From positions 1 to 36,889 of the IMG/VR virus record IMGVR_UViG_3300022074_000147: 36,889 nucleotides of DNA; one strand, written 5' to 3'. Positions 21,608 to 30,662 of this stretch are shown piece by piece. The notes beneath the pieces were generated by a model, which saw only the letters and a program-made list of their open reading frames with translations, was not told the origin of the DNA and did no database searches. A program made the position numbers and the translations under genes. How positions within the stretch are numbered: the first letter of the stretch is position 1; each line of letters opens with the position of its first letter. Source of the stretch: a virus.

Positions 21608-23815
21608 ATGACAGCAGGCAGACTCGCGGTCTCAAACCCTAGCGGAACAACTAACACTCTGTTATACAGGTGTGAAATTGACAAAACAGCGTCAACGGTA
21701 CTCACAGCAACCAATACAAGTGGTTCTGGTGTAACCTATCGTGCTGCTATCCGTAATTATGACCAAATTCTTAAACTTGATGGTGACGAACCATCCAATC
21801 TAATATTCAATAAAGGAAACCCAGTCTCTAACTACAAGTTAAAGATCTCACCAGGGATTTCTTTTGCAGCAGCGTCACCAAACGCAGAATTAAACTCTAC
21901 AAATGGTGCTCGTGCTAAACTACTTGATGTTTACAAGGATACATCAACAATTAATAGATACGTAAAGGTAGAAAAGATAGCACAAACAGAGGGTGATCAA
22001 TCTACTTTGATTGGTACATTCCAAAATGGTGAGACAATTACTGGGGCAGTCTCAACATTAACAGCGGTATTGAAGCAGTTTGAGTCAACAACTGGACAGA
22101 TTTATGCATACCTAGCAGACGTAGCATCAGGTGCTACATCAGTTAAGATTTCTCGTAACACAGGTTTAGCAGAAGGCACTAAGTTAATGCTTTCAATGGA
22201 CCCAACTGTGACAGGTACAGAAGTTATCACTATTAATGCTGGTGGTATTGACGTAGCGAATAACACCCTGACGGTTACTCGTAGCGTATATGGTACTACT
22301 GCAAGTGCAATCCCTGCTGGACAGTATGCTAAATCATTCATTGACTCAGCAACTACATCAACAATTAACGAAGGTGCAACATTTACTGCTGCTGACGTAA
22401 CACTAACACTAACTGACGCTACTGGATTCTTAGAAGGTAGTTTCATTCGTATTGGTAACGAAATTATGTCAGTAACAACAGTTGCTGGTAACGATTTAAC
22501 TATTGTTCGTGGTCAGTATGGTACATCAGCAGTTGACCATAACGATGGAACAGCAGTCACACAAATGACTGACGCTGGTGACTACTACTTAAACTGGTTC
22601 ACTGAATCAGAAGGAATTGTTGGTGGAACTTCATCTGCTACTATTAGTCTTAACTTCTCACAAGGTTCTAGTTCTATTACTAACGAAGATAAGTTTACGG
22701 TTGCGGAAGGTTCATCTAGTGGACCATATGAGTTTTTGACTCTATCTAATCATGACAATGAGAAGACTTATCGTTATGATCAAGCAGACAGTTCAAACGC
22801 TACACACCCATTTAGATTATCAGAAACACAGGATGGTTCGCAGTCATTGACTGGTTCTGAATATACAACTGGTGTTACCAAAGTTGGTACCCCTGGTAAT
22901 GCGGGTGCGTATACAGAGATCACTATCACATCAGGTACACCATTAGCATTATATTCATTTGCAGAACCATCAGTAGCAAACACTGCTGACGCTAACGCAG
23001 GATTTGGTTATCAAATCAGTACAACACTTACACCAGATTACAACGAAATCTATGTGTATGACGTTGCTGGTGAACCATGGGCAGCAGCAGACGCATTTGA
23101 AATCGGTGGAACCACATATACTATACAGGCATCAGGTGTTACTGTTGGTAAGTATGGGTATGTACATGAATGGGACACAGCACAAAACGAGTTAAAAATC
23201 TCGCTAGGTGTAGGGTCTGCTGCATTTGCAGTTGGAGATTTGTTCTACGATACACCTACACTTGTTAATGCTAACAGAACAATGGCAGAAATTGTATCTG
23301 GTAAGGTATTAGCAATAGACACAGTTAGTGCTGCTGATTCTAGTAGAACTGCTAACACATATTCTGGTTTATCACCCACAGGTGGATCAGGAACAGGACT
23401 AAAAGTGGACGTTGTAGTAGCAGCATCAACAGGTGCAGCAACTGTAACTCTTGTTAATGGTGGTAAAAATTATGCTAATGATGAACAATTAACAGTAACC
23501 GACGCCAATTTAGGTGGTGGTGGTGCAGCAAACCTAACATTCAATACCAATGGAGTTGGTACTGGTGATGGTGCTGGTGCGACCTCTACAACTTATGTCA
23601 AGACTGAGGATTACATAGCATATGGCAAAGCGATTGCAGCAAACGAAGTTGATAGAACAACTGGTGTAGTCGTTGGACCTGGGCAAAACATTATCGTCTA
23701 CGCATCGGATGCAAACATAGCATTCCAACTACAAGGATTTGAATCAGTTTCTGAGGATTACGTTGTATTGGGTAACGCTAAGACCGCATCATCAGGTGGC
23801 GGTGGAACTCCATAA
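21608..23815 (+). CDS. Large virion structural protein, probable tail-fibre/baseplate appendage
   Basis: A 735-residue Thr/Ala/Gly/Val-rich beta protein. N-terminal ~130 residues (GRLAVSNPSGTTNTLLYRCE) look like a virion attachment domain. Two related modules follow: residues ~193-245 (TEVITINAGGIDVANNTLTV then RSVYGTTA) and ~278-320 (GNEIMSVTTVAGNDLTIVRG then QYGTSA), sharing the 'E-x-M/I-x-V ... N-x-L-T-V-x-R-x-x-Y-G-T' pattern found in many phage appendage proteins. A C-terminal Gly-rich part has GGSGTGLKVDVVV and VNGGKNYANDE. Function by context: a structural component next to fibre genes. No enzyme motif seen. Confidence 0.65.
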   Translation: MTAGRLAVSNPSGTTNTLLYRCEIDKTASTVLTATNTSGSGVTYRAAIRNYDQILKLDGDEPSNLIFNKGNPVSNYKLKISPGISFAAASPNAELNSTNGARAKLLDVYKDTSTINRYVKVEKIAQTEGDQSTLIGTFQNGETITGAVSTLTAVLKQFESTTGQIYAYLADVASGATSVKISRNTGLAEGTKLMLSMDPTVTGTEVITINAGGIDVANNTLTVTRSVYGTTASAIPAGQYAKSFIDSATTSTINEGATFTAADVTLTLTDATGFLEGSFIRIGNEIMSVTTVAGNDLTIVRGQYGTSAVDHNDGTAVTQMTDAGDYYLNWFTESEGIVGGTSSATISLNFSQGSSSITNEDKFTVAEGSSSGPYEFLTLSNHDNEKTYRYDQADSSNATHPFRLSETQDGSQSLTGSEYTTGVTKVGTPGNAGAYTEITITSGTPLALYSFAEPSVANTADANAGFGYQISTTLTPDYNEIYVYDVAGEPWAAADAFEIGGTTYTIQASGVTVGKYGYVHEWDTAQNELKISLGVGSAAFAVGDLFYDTPTLVNANRTMAEIVSGKVLAIDTVSAADSSRTANTYSGLSPTGGSGTGLKVDVVVAASTGAATVTLVNGGKNYANDEQLTVTDANLGGGGAANLTFNTNGVGTGDGAGATSTTYVKTEDYIAYGKAIAANEVDRTTGVVVGPGQNIIVYASDANIAFQLQGFESVSEDYVVLGNAKTASSGGGGTP

Positions 23816-23821
23816 TAAATA
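23815..23821 (+). promoter_or_regulatory. Late-promoter-like box ATAAATA
   Basis: ATAAATA preceded by A (AATAAATA, one mismatch to TATAAATA), spanning the stop of the preceding structural gene and 20 bases before the ATG at 23841; AAGGG at 23828-23832 can serve as ribosome binding site. Confidence 0.5.
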
Positions 23822-23840
23822 GAACATAAGGGAAACCTAG

Positions 23841-26800
23841 ATGGCACTAACTCGTCTCAAAAATATCATCACGTCAAGGACTGGTCGTATTATATACGTC
23901 AACCCTGACGACTTTGATGCTTCGGATGCTTACGATAATAGAGGTAACTCAGCGTTACGTCCGTTTAAGACTTTGCAGCGTGCATTTTTAGAAGTAGCAA
24001 GATTTTCATACAGAGTTGGACTTAGTAATGACGAATTTGACGCATTCAGTATCTACCTATATCCGTCAGAGTATGTTTTAGATAACAGACCTGGGGTTAC
24101 AGATTACAATGACGTTCAACCATTCGATGCTAACTCAAACTTTGATCTAACATCTTCAAGTAATGTCCTTTATAAATTCAATTCAACTCGTGGTGGCATT
24201 GTTGTACCCAGAGGTTGTTCAGTCGTGGGATCCGACCTCAGAAGAACTAAGATTGTACCTAAATATGTACCGTATCCAACAGTACAAGGATCCCTTGGTA
24301 TAACTGCGGTTAACGAACCAACACCAAGTGCTATATTCAGACTGACTGGTGGTTGCTATTTCTGGCAGATGTCATTCTTTGATGGAGACAACAACGGTGT
24401 ATATTATCGTGGTGATGATATTTCAACGATTGCACCTAACTTCTCACATCATAAGATCACATGTTTTGAGTATGCAAATATAACAGACCTAGACTTATAC
24501 TATCAAAAGATTTCAAAAGCATACGCTACAATTCCTGACTCATCAGGTGTAGTCGCACAAGACCAGTTACAGGCAAGAGTTGAAGAGAACAGGATCGTTG
24601 GTCCTATTAGTGATGAATTTGCTATATCACAAATTATCAGAAATGGACAAACAGCGACAGCGTTCACAGTTGACGAACTCGGCAACCCGAAGAATCATGG
24701 GTTCTCCGTGGGTGTCGCTGTTAATATTTCTGGGGTTACTGGTCCTACTGAGCAAGATCAACTCCTCTATAATGGTTCATTCTTGGTAACGTCTGCACAG
24801 GGTAACCAGTTTACCTATCAGATGTCATCTGAACCTAGTGGTAACGCTATTGGTTCTAACATACTTGTTAAGGTTGAGATTGATACTGTTGACTCAGCAT
24901 CACCATATGTGTTCAACTGTTCGCTAAGATCTGTTTGGGGCATCAATGGTATGCACGCAGATGGAGCAGAAGCGTCTGGTTTCAAATCCATGGTTGTTGC
25001 CCAGTTCACTGGTATCTCACTACAAAAAGACGACAGAGCATTTGTTGTTTATAACCAATCAACTGGACAGTATGAACCACAGGCAGCGGGTTCTGGTGCA
25101 CACATCAACGGTTTCGCAGAATATAGAAGAGGATGGCGACATGTTCACATCCATGCATCTAATGACGCATTCATACAGGTCGTTTCTGTTTTCGCTGTTG
25201 GATTTGGAGATCACTTCTTCTCAGAGAGTGGTGGTGACCTTTCAATTACTAACTCTAACTCAAACTTTGGTAATACATCATTAAGATCAAAAGGATTCAA
25301 AGCAGCATCATTTACGAAAGATAAAGCAGGACAGATAACACACGTTATACCACCAAAAGGATTGAGTGATGTAACAGAGGTATCAATCAACTGGGTTACT
25401 ATTGATATTACTTCAACAAAAGCAGAAGCAGATGCATCAAGACTATACCTATATGGTTATACATCACTAGCAGGCAAACCACCATCAAAGATACAGGGTT
25501 ATACTATTGGTGCTAGAAGAGATGACGTTAATACACCTGACAAGATATATGTTGCTCTGGTTGCATCAGGTGCATCAGAACCAACTACACACTATGCACA
25601 CATATCACCAGCAGGACCAACAGTTACAGGTACCAAAGCAGGAGATTCAGACAACCCACTAATATTTGATAGTAACAGAAACCAGTGGTACTTACAGGTA
25701 GATAGTGCTAACAACACAATATACACTACATTACAAGCGAACAGCATATATGGTAACTTAGGATTCACACCTACTACATTCATTAGAAGGGTGCCCGATG
25801 CAAGAGACCTTAATGACAGAACATATAGATTTAGATATGTACTAGACAAGGATGCATTCCCTATACCTAGACCACCTATCACTGGTTTCGTTATAGAACC
25901 TAGATCCAGTGAGTCAAACTCACCAGCGTATAGTAAAACTTACTACATCTATGATGTAGAAACATACCAGTTATTTGAACGTGGTGTTACAGATGGTATA
26001 TACTACTTGACATTACTGTCAGCGTCAGTATCCCCAGGTGCTACTAACTTCAATGACTTTGAGTTCTCACAGCAGACAGTTGATATATACCCAGCATTTG
26101 ACAGAGATAATCCAGTTGCAGATCCAGCAGCGTCAGTATCAGTTGCTGACTCTGAGGTCTTAGGATTAGTTACCACAACTGATGGTGCTACACCTACACC
26201 TAATGAGAACACACAGTTGTCTATCACAAAAGAGACAACACAGTTCTTCTTACAGGAGTCAGAAAACAACCTAGGATATACAACTACTGTTAATACATTA
26301 ACAGGTATAGTTGTTACTGCTAGATTGGGTGATGAAGAAGAAAGAAAGATTCCATTACAGTTAAACCCAGATAACTCTGTTGCTGCACTGCAAGTGGAGT
26401 TACGAAGATACTCTATTCTTAGAGCATCAGGTCATACGTTTGAGTACCTAGGTTTCGGACCAGGAAATTACTCAACAGCGTTCCCATCTACACAGGTGGA
26501 AGTTTTATCACCACAACAGGTCAGATTATCACAGTCGCTGAAAGAAGCAGCGGGTGTTGCATACTACTCTGGTGTTAACTCTGACGGTGAACTATTCGTT
26601 GGTAACCAAGTTATTAACCCAGTTACAGGTCAGATCACTAACGAAGATATTGCACAGTTAAACGTGTTAGGTGAAGAAGGAACTACTATTGAAACGTTCT
26701 CTGAATTGGTTCTTACTGATAAACTAACTGTTATTGGTGGAGCATCCAACCAGTTAGAATCTGTATTCTCAGGTCCTGTAACGATGCAGAAGAAACTGAC

Positions 26801-27419
26801 ATCACAGGATGAGATCCAGACTCTTAAATTCACATATAGTAATGACGATGGTACTGTACTGAAACAGACATTCCTAGCAAATGAACTTGCTGGTGTACCC
26901 GATCTTGCTTCTGGTCTTGCATTTAACAATGGAGACATATGCTATAACATAGACTGGACCCCAGGAAATTCACTGGGTTGGGTCTATGATGCAGGAGTAT
27001 GGTACAAGATCGGATTGAGTGATACAGCACCAATCACATCACAAAGATATAGTGGTGTAACTCATTATGGTATCGGTATGGCACCTGACGCTTCAAATAG
27101 ATTGAAGGTCAGTGGTAACTCCTTCTTCTCTGGTAACATAGATGTTACTGGTAGTTATGGTGCTGCTGATAAATATAGATTAGCGACTGGACTAGCAAAT
27201 AGTAATAACGGTGTAACATACTCTGGAAACGGATCCACAGTTACATACGCTATATCTTCTGGTCATACTGCATACTCTGTATTGGTATTCTTAAATGGTG
27301 TTTGCCAAGTCCCAGGTGTTGACTACACCGTGTCTGGTAACGCAGTTGATTTTAGTATTGCTGGGGCAACAATCCCTGCATCAGGTGATGTGATTCAAAT
27401 TCGTGAACTAGTAATCTAA
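23841..27419 (+). CDS. Very large virion structural protein, pectin-lyase-like beta-helix
   Basis: A 1192-residue protein, the longest in the window. The N-terminus (TGRIIYVNPDDFDASDAYDN, then RPFKTLQRAFLEVARFSY) and IYLYPSEYVLDNRPG with GGIVVPRGCSVVGSDLRRTK are the 'S-x-x-x-P-F-x-T-L-Q-x-A ... I-x-L-x-P-G' start of pectin-lyase-like right-handed beta-helices used in phage fibres and spikes. A region ~350-460 continues the helix (GVYYRGDDIS, NAFIQVVSVFAVGFGDHFFS). The last ~45 residues contain VLVFLNGVCQVPGVDYTVSG, a common adhesive or assembly module at fibre ends. It is probably a baseplate-attached long appendage; I recall relatives in cyanomyoviruses as unnamed structural proteins. Confidence 0.7.
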   Translation: MALTRLKNIITSRTGRIIYVNPDDFDASDAYDNRGNSALRPFKTLQRAFLEVARFSYRVGLSNDEFDAFSIYLYPSEYVLDNRPGVTDYNDVQPFDANSNFDLTSSSNVLYKFNSTRGGIVVPRGCSVVGSDLRRTKIVPKYVPYPTVQGSLGITAVNEPTPSAIFRLTGGCYFWQMSFFDGDNNGVYYRGDDISTIAPNFSHHKITCFEYANITDLDLYYQKISKAYATIPDSSGVVAQDQLQARVEENRIVGPISDEFAISQIIRNGQTATAFTVDELGNPKNHGFSVGVAVNISGVTGPTEQDQLLYNGSFLVTSAQGNQFTYQMSSEPSGNAIGSNILVKVEIDTVDSASPYVFNCSLRSVWGINGMHADGAEASGFKSMVVAQFTGISLQKDDRAFVVYNQSTGQYEPQAAGSGAHINGFAEYRRGWRHVHIHASNDAFIQVVSVFAVGFGDHFFSESGGDLSITNSNSNFGNTSLRSKGFKAASFTKDKAGQITHVIPPKGLSDVTEVSINWVTIDITSTKAEADASRLYLYGYTSLAGKPPSKIQGYTIGARRDDVNTPDKIYVALVASGASEPTTHYAHISPAGPTVTGTKAGDSDNPLIFDSNRNQWYLQVDSANNTIYTTLQANSIYGNLGFTPTTFIRRVPDARDLNDRTYRFRYVLDKDAFPIPRPPITGFVIEPRSSESNSPAYSKTYYIYDVETYQLFERGVTDGIYYLTLLSASVSPGATNFNDFEFSQQTVDIYPAFDRDNPVADPAASVSVADSEVLGLVTTTDGATPTPNENTQLSITKETTQFFLQESENNLGYTTTVNTLTGIVVTARLGDEEERKIPLQLNPDNSVAALQVELRRYSILRASGHTFEYLGFGPGNYSTAFPSTQVEVLSPQQVRLSQSLKEAAGVAYYSGVNSDGELFVGNQVINPVTGQITNEDIAQLNVLGEEGTTIETFSELVLTDKLTVIGGASNQLESVFSGPVTMQKKLTSQDEIQTLKFTYSNDDGTVLKQTFLANELAGVPDLASGLAFNNGDICYNIDWTPGNSLGWVYDAGVWYKIGLSDTAPITSQRYSGVTHYGIGMAPDASNRLKVSGNSFFSGNIDVTGSYGAADKYRLATGLANSNNGVTYSGNGSTVTYAISSGHTAYSVLVFLNGVCQVPGVDYTVSGNAVDFSIAGATIPASGDVIQIRELVI

Positions 27420-27431
27420 GGTTAGAATCTA

Positions 27432-28298
27432 ATGTCAACCAAAATAATTGGTAATCAGATTAGCGATGCGACGAGAGCGATCATTACTGCCCTCACTGTC
27501 ACAGAGCAAGTCAACCTACCAAACTTAAATCAATCACAGATAAATGCACTGGGAACTGTTGCGTTAGGTACGATTGTATATAACACAACTGAAAAGATCT
27601 TCCAAGGTTATCTACCAGATGTCAATGGACCAGGGTCACCAGGGTGGGATGACGTTGGTGGTGGTGGACCGAGTATTGGTGAAGACTCAATAATTAGAAC
27701 TAACGGTGATACCATATCCGAGAACCTAACAATAGGACCAAGTGCTAACAATGGTACGGAGTTTACTAACGGTTTTACTGCTGCTCCTATTACAGTTGCA
27801 AATGGTTACACTGTTACTATTGAGACTGGTGCAACATGGACTATCATTGGTCCTGACGAGGATTTAAGTGCGTACAGATATTATAACAACTTAGGTATCA
27901 ATAACCATCTAAGAATGGTCCCTGGATCTACATTTGAGTTTGGGCAGACAAAAGAAAGAATACTATCTTTTGCTAAGTCTGGTACAACAACAGTGGATCA
28001 CAGCAAAGCGAACGTATTTGCTACCACTAACCCAACAGGTTATAACGGTAACATTACTATGAACTTTAATAATGTACCTAATGAATCTGGTATCATGTAC
28101 AACGCATCTGTATTGATATTTCAACAGAATGGTAATGGTTCTATAACAAGTATTCAAGTGAATGGTAGTACAGCAAATACTAAATACAACGTTGATGACC
28201 TAACCCCTGGGGATTATGCTGACTCATATCAGATCATGTTCTTCTTAGAGGGTACACAGTGGCAAGCATTCGCAATGGTAACTAACTTCGCTCAATAA
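27432..28298 (+). CDS. Tail-fibre-like structural protein
   Basis: A 288-residue protein with TEQVNLPNLNQSQINALGTV near the start and LGTIVYNTTEKIFQGYLPD, the 'G-T-I-V-Y-N-T-T-x-x-x-x-Q' signature of phage and marine fibre proteins. The second half (GFTAAPITVANGYTVTIETG; ILSFAKSGTTTVDHSKANVF) is beta-rich and ends YQIMFFLEGTQWQAFAMVTN. The centre is a capsule of Gly/Thr/Asn-rich repeats. It lies between the beta-helix protein and the Cys/Gly-rich adhesin and is likely one of the receptor-binding appendages. Confidence 0.65.
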   Translation: MSTKIIGNQISDATRAIITALTVTEQVNLPNLNQSQINALGTVALGTIVYNTTEKIFQGYLPDVNGPGSPGWDDVGGGGPSIGEDSIIRTNGDTISENLTIGPSANNGTEFTNGFTAAPITVANGYTVTIETGATWTIIGPDEDLSAYRYYNNLGINNHLRMVPGSTFEFGQTKERILSFAKSGTTTVDHSKANVFATTNPTGYNGNITMNFNNVPNESGIMYNASVLIFQQNGNGSITSIQVNGSTANTKYNVDDLTPGDYADSYQIMFFLEGTQWQAFAMVTNFAQ

Positions 28299-28300
28299 TT

Positions 28301-29242
28301 ATGCCGATTGGAACTAACAAAATTATGGTCATGGGTGGTGGAGGAGGATCCAACCTACCCTACATATCAGCGTCGGGTGGATCTCTCTCAACTGGATCAC
28401 ATTCCTCTGCTGGTAATTTACCATTAACACTACACTCATGGCAGTCTAGTGGAGTTAGTACTTTTACGATAAACGATATTACAGGTAGTGGTGAGGGTGT
28501 TATATATGTGTGGGCATGGGGTGCTGCTGGTGGAAACGGTGGTCAAGGTGGAGCAGGAGGAGGTTCTGGTGGATTTGCATTTGGAAGTTTTCAAGTAACA
28601 GCAGGACAAACTTTTAGAGTTGCAGTTGGTGGCGGTGGTGGTAATGGTAGTGGTTGTCATGGTTGTTGGGGAGCAGGAGGAGCAGGCAGTAATGGAAGTT
28701 CATGGTGTAATGGAGGACAAGGAAGATATGCAGGATGTAGAGGTTGCTCTGCTGGTGGCGGAGGTGGCGGTGCTGGAACCGTCTTATATAACGGTAGTGA
28801 GGCGTTCGGAAACATATGGTTAGTCGCTGGTGCAGGAGCTGGCGGTGGCGGTCGAGAGGGATGCGGAGGTGCTGGTCAAGGTGGTGGAGGAAATCAAAAT
28901 GGTCAAGGTGGTTCATGTAGTGCTGGTGGTGGTGCGTGTTGTGCTAATGGTACTGGTGGAGTAGGTTCTAACGGACGCCCAGGTGGAGATCGCTCTGGCG
29001 GTGGCGGTGGTGGAGGAGGTTACGCTGGTGGAAACGTCGGTGGAGACCCAGGATGTGACTGTCATGGTGCTGCTGGTGGTGGCGGTGGTTCTAATTGGGT
29101 CATCGGTTCTGCACTAACAGACGACACCGAAGCAGGAAACTATGGTACCACAGCAGAATCTGGACACTCATTTAGAAATAGTGCAGGAGACAGAAACGGT
29201 GGTACAGGTCGCATGGTTATTGGTTACGAGAGACAAACCTAA
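28301..29242 (+). CDS. Glycine-rich adhesin with eleven cysteines
   Basis: A 313-residue protein dominated by Gly runs (GGNGGQGGAGGGSGG; SGGGGGGGGYAGG). The body begins VIYVWAWGAAGGNGG and ends GGTGRMVIGYERQT, the frame found in glycine-rich phage adhesins (polyglycine-sandwich folds such as phage S16 gp38-type tips), where loops between Gly strands contact the receptor. It carries eleven cysteines in the Gly region, several in CHGC, CRGC, CC and CDCH clusters, which suggests disulfides or bound metal. Likely a receptor-binding tip; context supports this as it follows fibre genes. The stop overlaps the next ATG (TAATG). Confidence 0.7.
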   Translation: MPIGTNKIMVMGGGGGSNLPYISASGGSLSTGSHSSAGNLPLTLHSWQSSGVSTFTINDITGSGEGVIYVWAWGAAGGNGGQGGAGGGSGGFAFGSFQVTAGQTFRVAVGGGGGNGSGCHGCWGAGGAGSNGSSWCNGGQGRYAGCRGCSAGGGGGGAGTVLYNGSEAFGNIWLVAGAGAGGGGREGCGGAGQGGGGNQNGQGGSCSAGGGACCANGTGGVGSNGRPGGDRSGGGGGGGGYAGGNVGGDPGCDCHGAAGGGGGSNWVIGSALTDDTEAGNYGTTAESGHSFRNSAGDRNGGTGRMVIGYERQT

Positions 29243-29808
29243 TGGATTTTATTGATAGAGATACGATTGGGGATACCCAACGTCACACACATTTTAATTT
29301 AATACTCAATATAGACGAGAATACTATATTCATTTCTCGTACTATATTTCATGCCCCACATATTCACTGTCATGTGGGTGTAATTAAGGATGGTTCTAAT
29401 GGATCTATTCCTACTGCATATGATAACCTTAAATATGGTGTAGATATTGTAAGGCAATCAACCAAAGCATCAACATGGTCTACTACACATGATGGACCAA
29501 CGTTCTCTGATCAAGCATGTCTAGAAGAGATGTGGATCGGAGGTTTTGCTGACGGTGACCACATAGAGGAGGGAACAAACCTGTATGATGCAACATTCTG
29601 GTTCGTGCATGGAGATAGTCCAGTAGCAGAAAAGAAAGTTGTAATCAACATACAACCTTGTAACTCCAACACACCAGGGACATTTGAGCGTTCTGCTATA
29701 AATAAAATGATATACAACCCTGGATATTACCCCACTGACGATGAGTGGGCATCACATCAAAAGTATTTGGAAGATGGAACAGAACGTCCCATTGCACCAA
29801 ATGGATAA
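29242..29808 (+). CDS. Protein of unknown function in the fibre module
   Basis: A 188-residue protein: HTHFNLILNIDENTIFISRT, FHAPHIHCHVGVIKDGSNG, then IYNPGYYPTDDEWASHQKYL. It is soluble, with His/Asp-rich strands and no signal peptide. It is translationally coupled to the Cys/Gly adhesin (TAATG), so it may be its chaperone, a trimerisation cap or a structural partner; that is inferred from position only. Its stop overlaps a late-promoter-like box. Confidence 0.55.
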   Translation: MDFIDRDTIGDTQRHTHFNLILNIDENTIFISRTIFHAPHIHCHVGVIKDGSNGSIPTAYDNLKYGVDIVRQSTKASTWSTTHDGPTFSDQACLEEMWIGGFADGDHIEEGTNLYDATFWFVHGDSPVAEKKVVINIQPCNSNTPGTFERSAINKMIYNPGYYPTDDEWASHQKYLEDGTERPIAPNG

Positions 29809-29811
29809 ATA
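29805..29811 (+). promoter_or_regulatory. Late-promoter-like box ATAAATA
   Basis: GATAAATA (one mismatch to TATAAATA) covers the stop codon of the preceding gene, 17 bases before the ATG at 29828, with an AAAAGG ribosome-binding sequence (29816-29821) between. Confidence 0.5.
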
Positions 29812-29827
29812 AAAGAAAAGGTATCAC

Positions 29828-30631
29828 ATGACTCGGTTAACCGTAGCACAAGTTAAAGACCTTAGTAATCAAGGCGGTATGTCGTTCTCAAACGGTTCGA
29901 TAACTGCTAATGGTACCCTTAATGTAACTAATATTGTTATTAACGGAACTGTATCTGGTTCATCAGGTTATATAATTCCCTCACAGTCTGGACAGTCTGG
30001 GGAATACTTGTACACAAATGGATCTACAATAAGTTGGGCACCCGCGAGTACTAACTTAGGTATTCCCAATGGAATTTCAGTATATAATGGTAGTACTACA
30101 TGGAACAAACCCTCTAACGTAAAAAGAATTTGGGTTAAATGCACCGCTGGTGGTGGTGGAGGATCAGGTTATGGTGAATCTGGTGCTGCTGGTGCACATA
30201 CAGAAACATTTGTTGATGTAACAAACATTAATAGTATATCTGTTAACGTTGGTGGACAAGGTAGTGGTACTAACTACTCAGGACGTGCGGGTAATGGTGG
30301 TACATCATCATTCGGTAACTATTGTTCATCAGGTGGTGGACAGGGTGCAAACCGTAGACAACAACATGACGGTGCTACTGGTGGATCACCAAACCAAGGT
30401 TCAGTTAGAATCTATGGTGGTTCTTCACAAGGACACCGAAACCCACCAGGGTTAGGTCATGGTGGACATAGTTTCTGGGGTGGATCTGCACCCACTGCTC
30501 ATAGACAACAACAATGGGCACAGAGACATAGAGAACATGCTGCATATGGGGCAGGCGGTTCATCAGCAAGAAACTCTGAAAGGGGTGGAGACGGACGTCA
30601 AGGAATCATCGTAGTCTACGAATTCATTTGA
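29828..30631 (+). CDS. Glycine-rich adhesin, tandem paralogue A
   Basis: A 267-residue fibre-tip-like protein. N-terminal ~85 residues: VAQVKDLSNQGG and TLNVTNIVINGTVSGSSGYI, a short beta stalk. The middle TTWNKPSNVKRIWVKCTAGG opens a Gly-rich domain (the 'W-x-x-P-x-x-v-x-x-i-x-V-x-x-x-G-G-G-G-G' motif of glycine-rich adhesins) that ends GGDGRQGIIVVYEF. Receptor binding is the likely role. Its C-terminal domain is nearly identical to that of the next gene while the stalks differ. A late-like box (29805) and AAAAGG precede it. Confidence 0.7.
   Translation: MTRLTVAQVKDLSNQGGMSFSNGSITANGTLNVTNIVINGTVSGSSGYIIPSQSGQSGEYLYTNGSTISWAPASTNLGIPNGISVYNGSTTWNKPSNVKRIWVKCTAGGGGGSGYGESGAAGAHTETFVDVTNINSISVNVGGQGSGTNYSGRAGNGGTSSFGNYCSSGGGQGANRRQQHDGATGGSPNQGSVRIYGGSSQGHRNPPGLGHGGHSFWGGSAPTAHRQQQWAQRHREHAAYGAGGSSARNSERGGDGRQGIIVVYEFI
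30371..30420 (+). repeat. 50-bp direct repeat, copy 1 (shared with 31203-31252)
   Basis: A 50-base stretch in adhesin A is identical to 31203-31252 in adhesin B, coding for the same Gly-rich segment (GATGGSPNQGSVRIYGG). Flanking codons differ synonymously, so the block may mark recent gene conversion or recombination between the two tips. Confidence 0.85.
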
Positions 30632-30652
30632 TATAAATAACAACGAAGGAGA
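30632..30652 (+). promoter_or_regulatory. Late promoter box and strong ribosome binding site before adhesin B
   Basis: Exact TATAAATA at 30632-30639, then AAGGAGA at 30646-30652, eleven bases before the ATG at 30663. This is the clearest promoter plus Shine-Dalgarno pair in the window and gives adhesin B its own expression unit. Confidence 0.65.
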
Positions 30653-30662
30653 TTAGTAATCA

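Noticed and set aside
28300-29240. Repetitive GGT/GGA tract resembling a CRISPR or tandem repeat array
   Set aside because: The repetition comes from glycine codons in an open reading frame; no constant repeat length or unique spacers.
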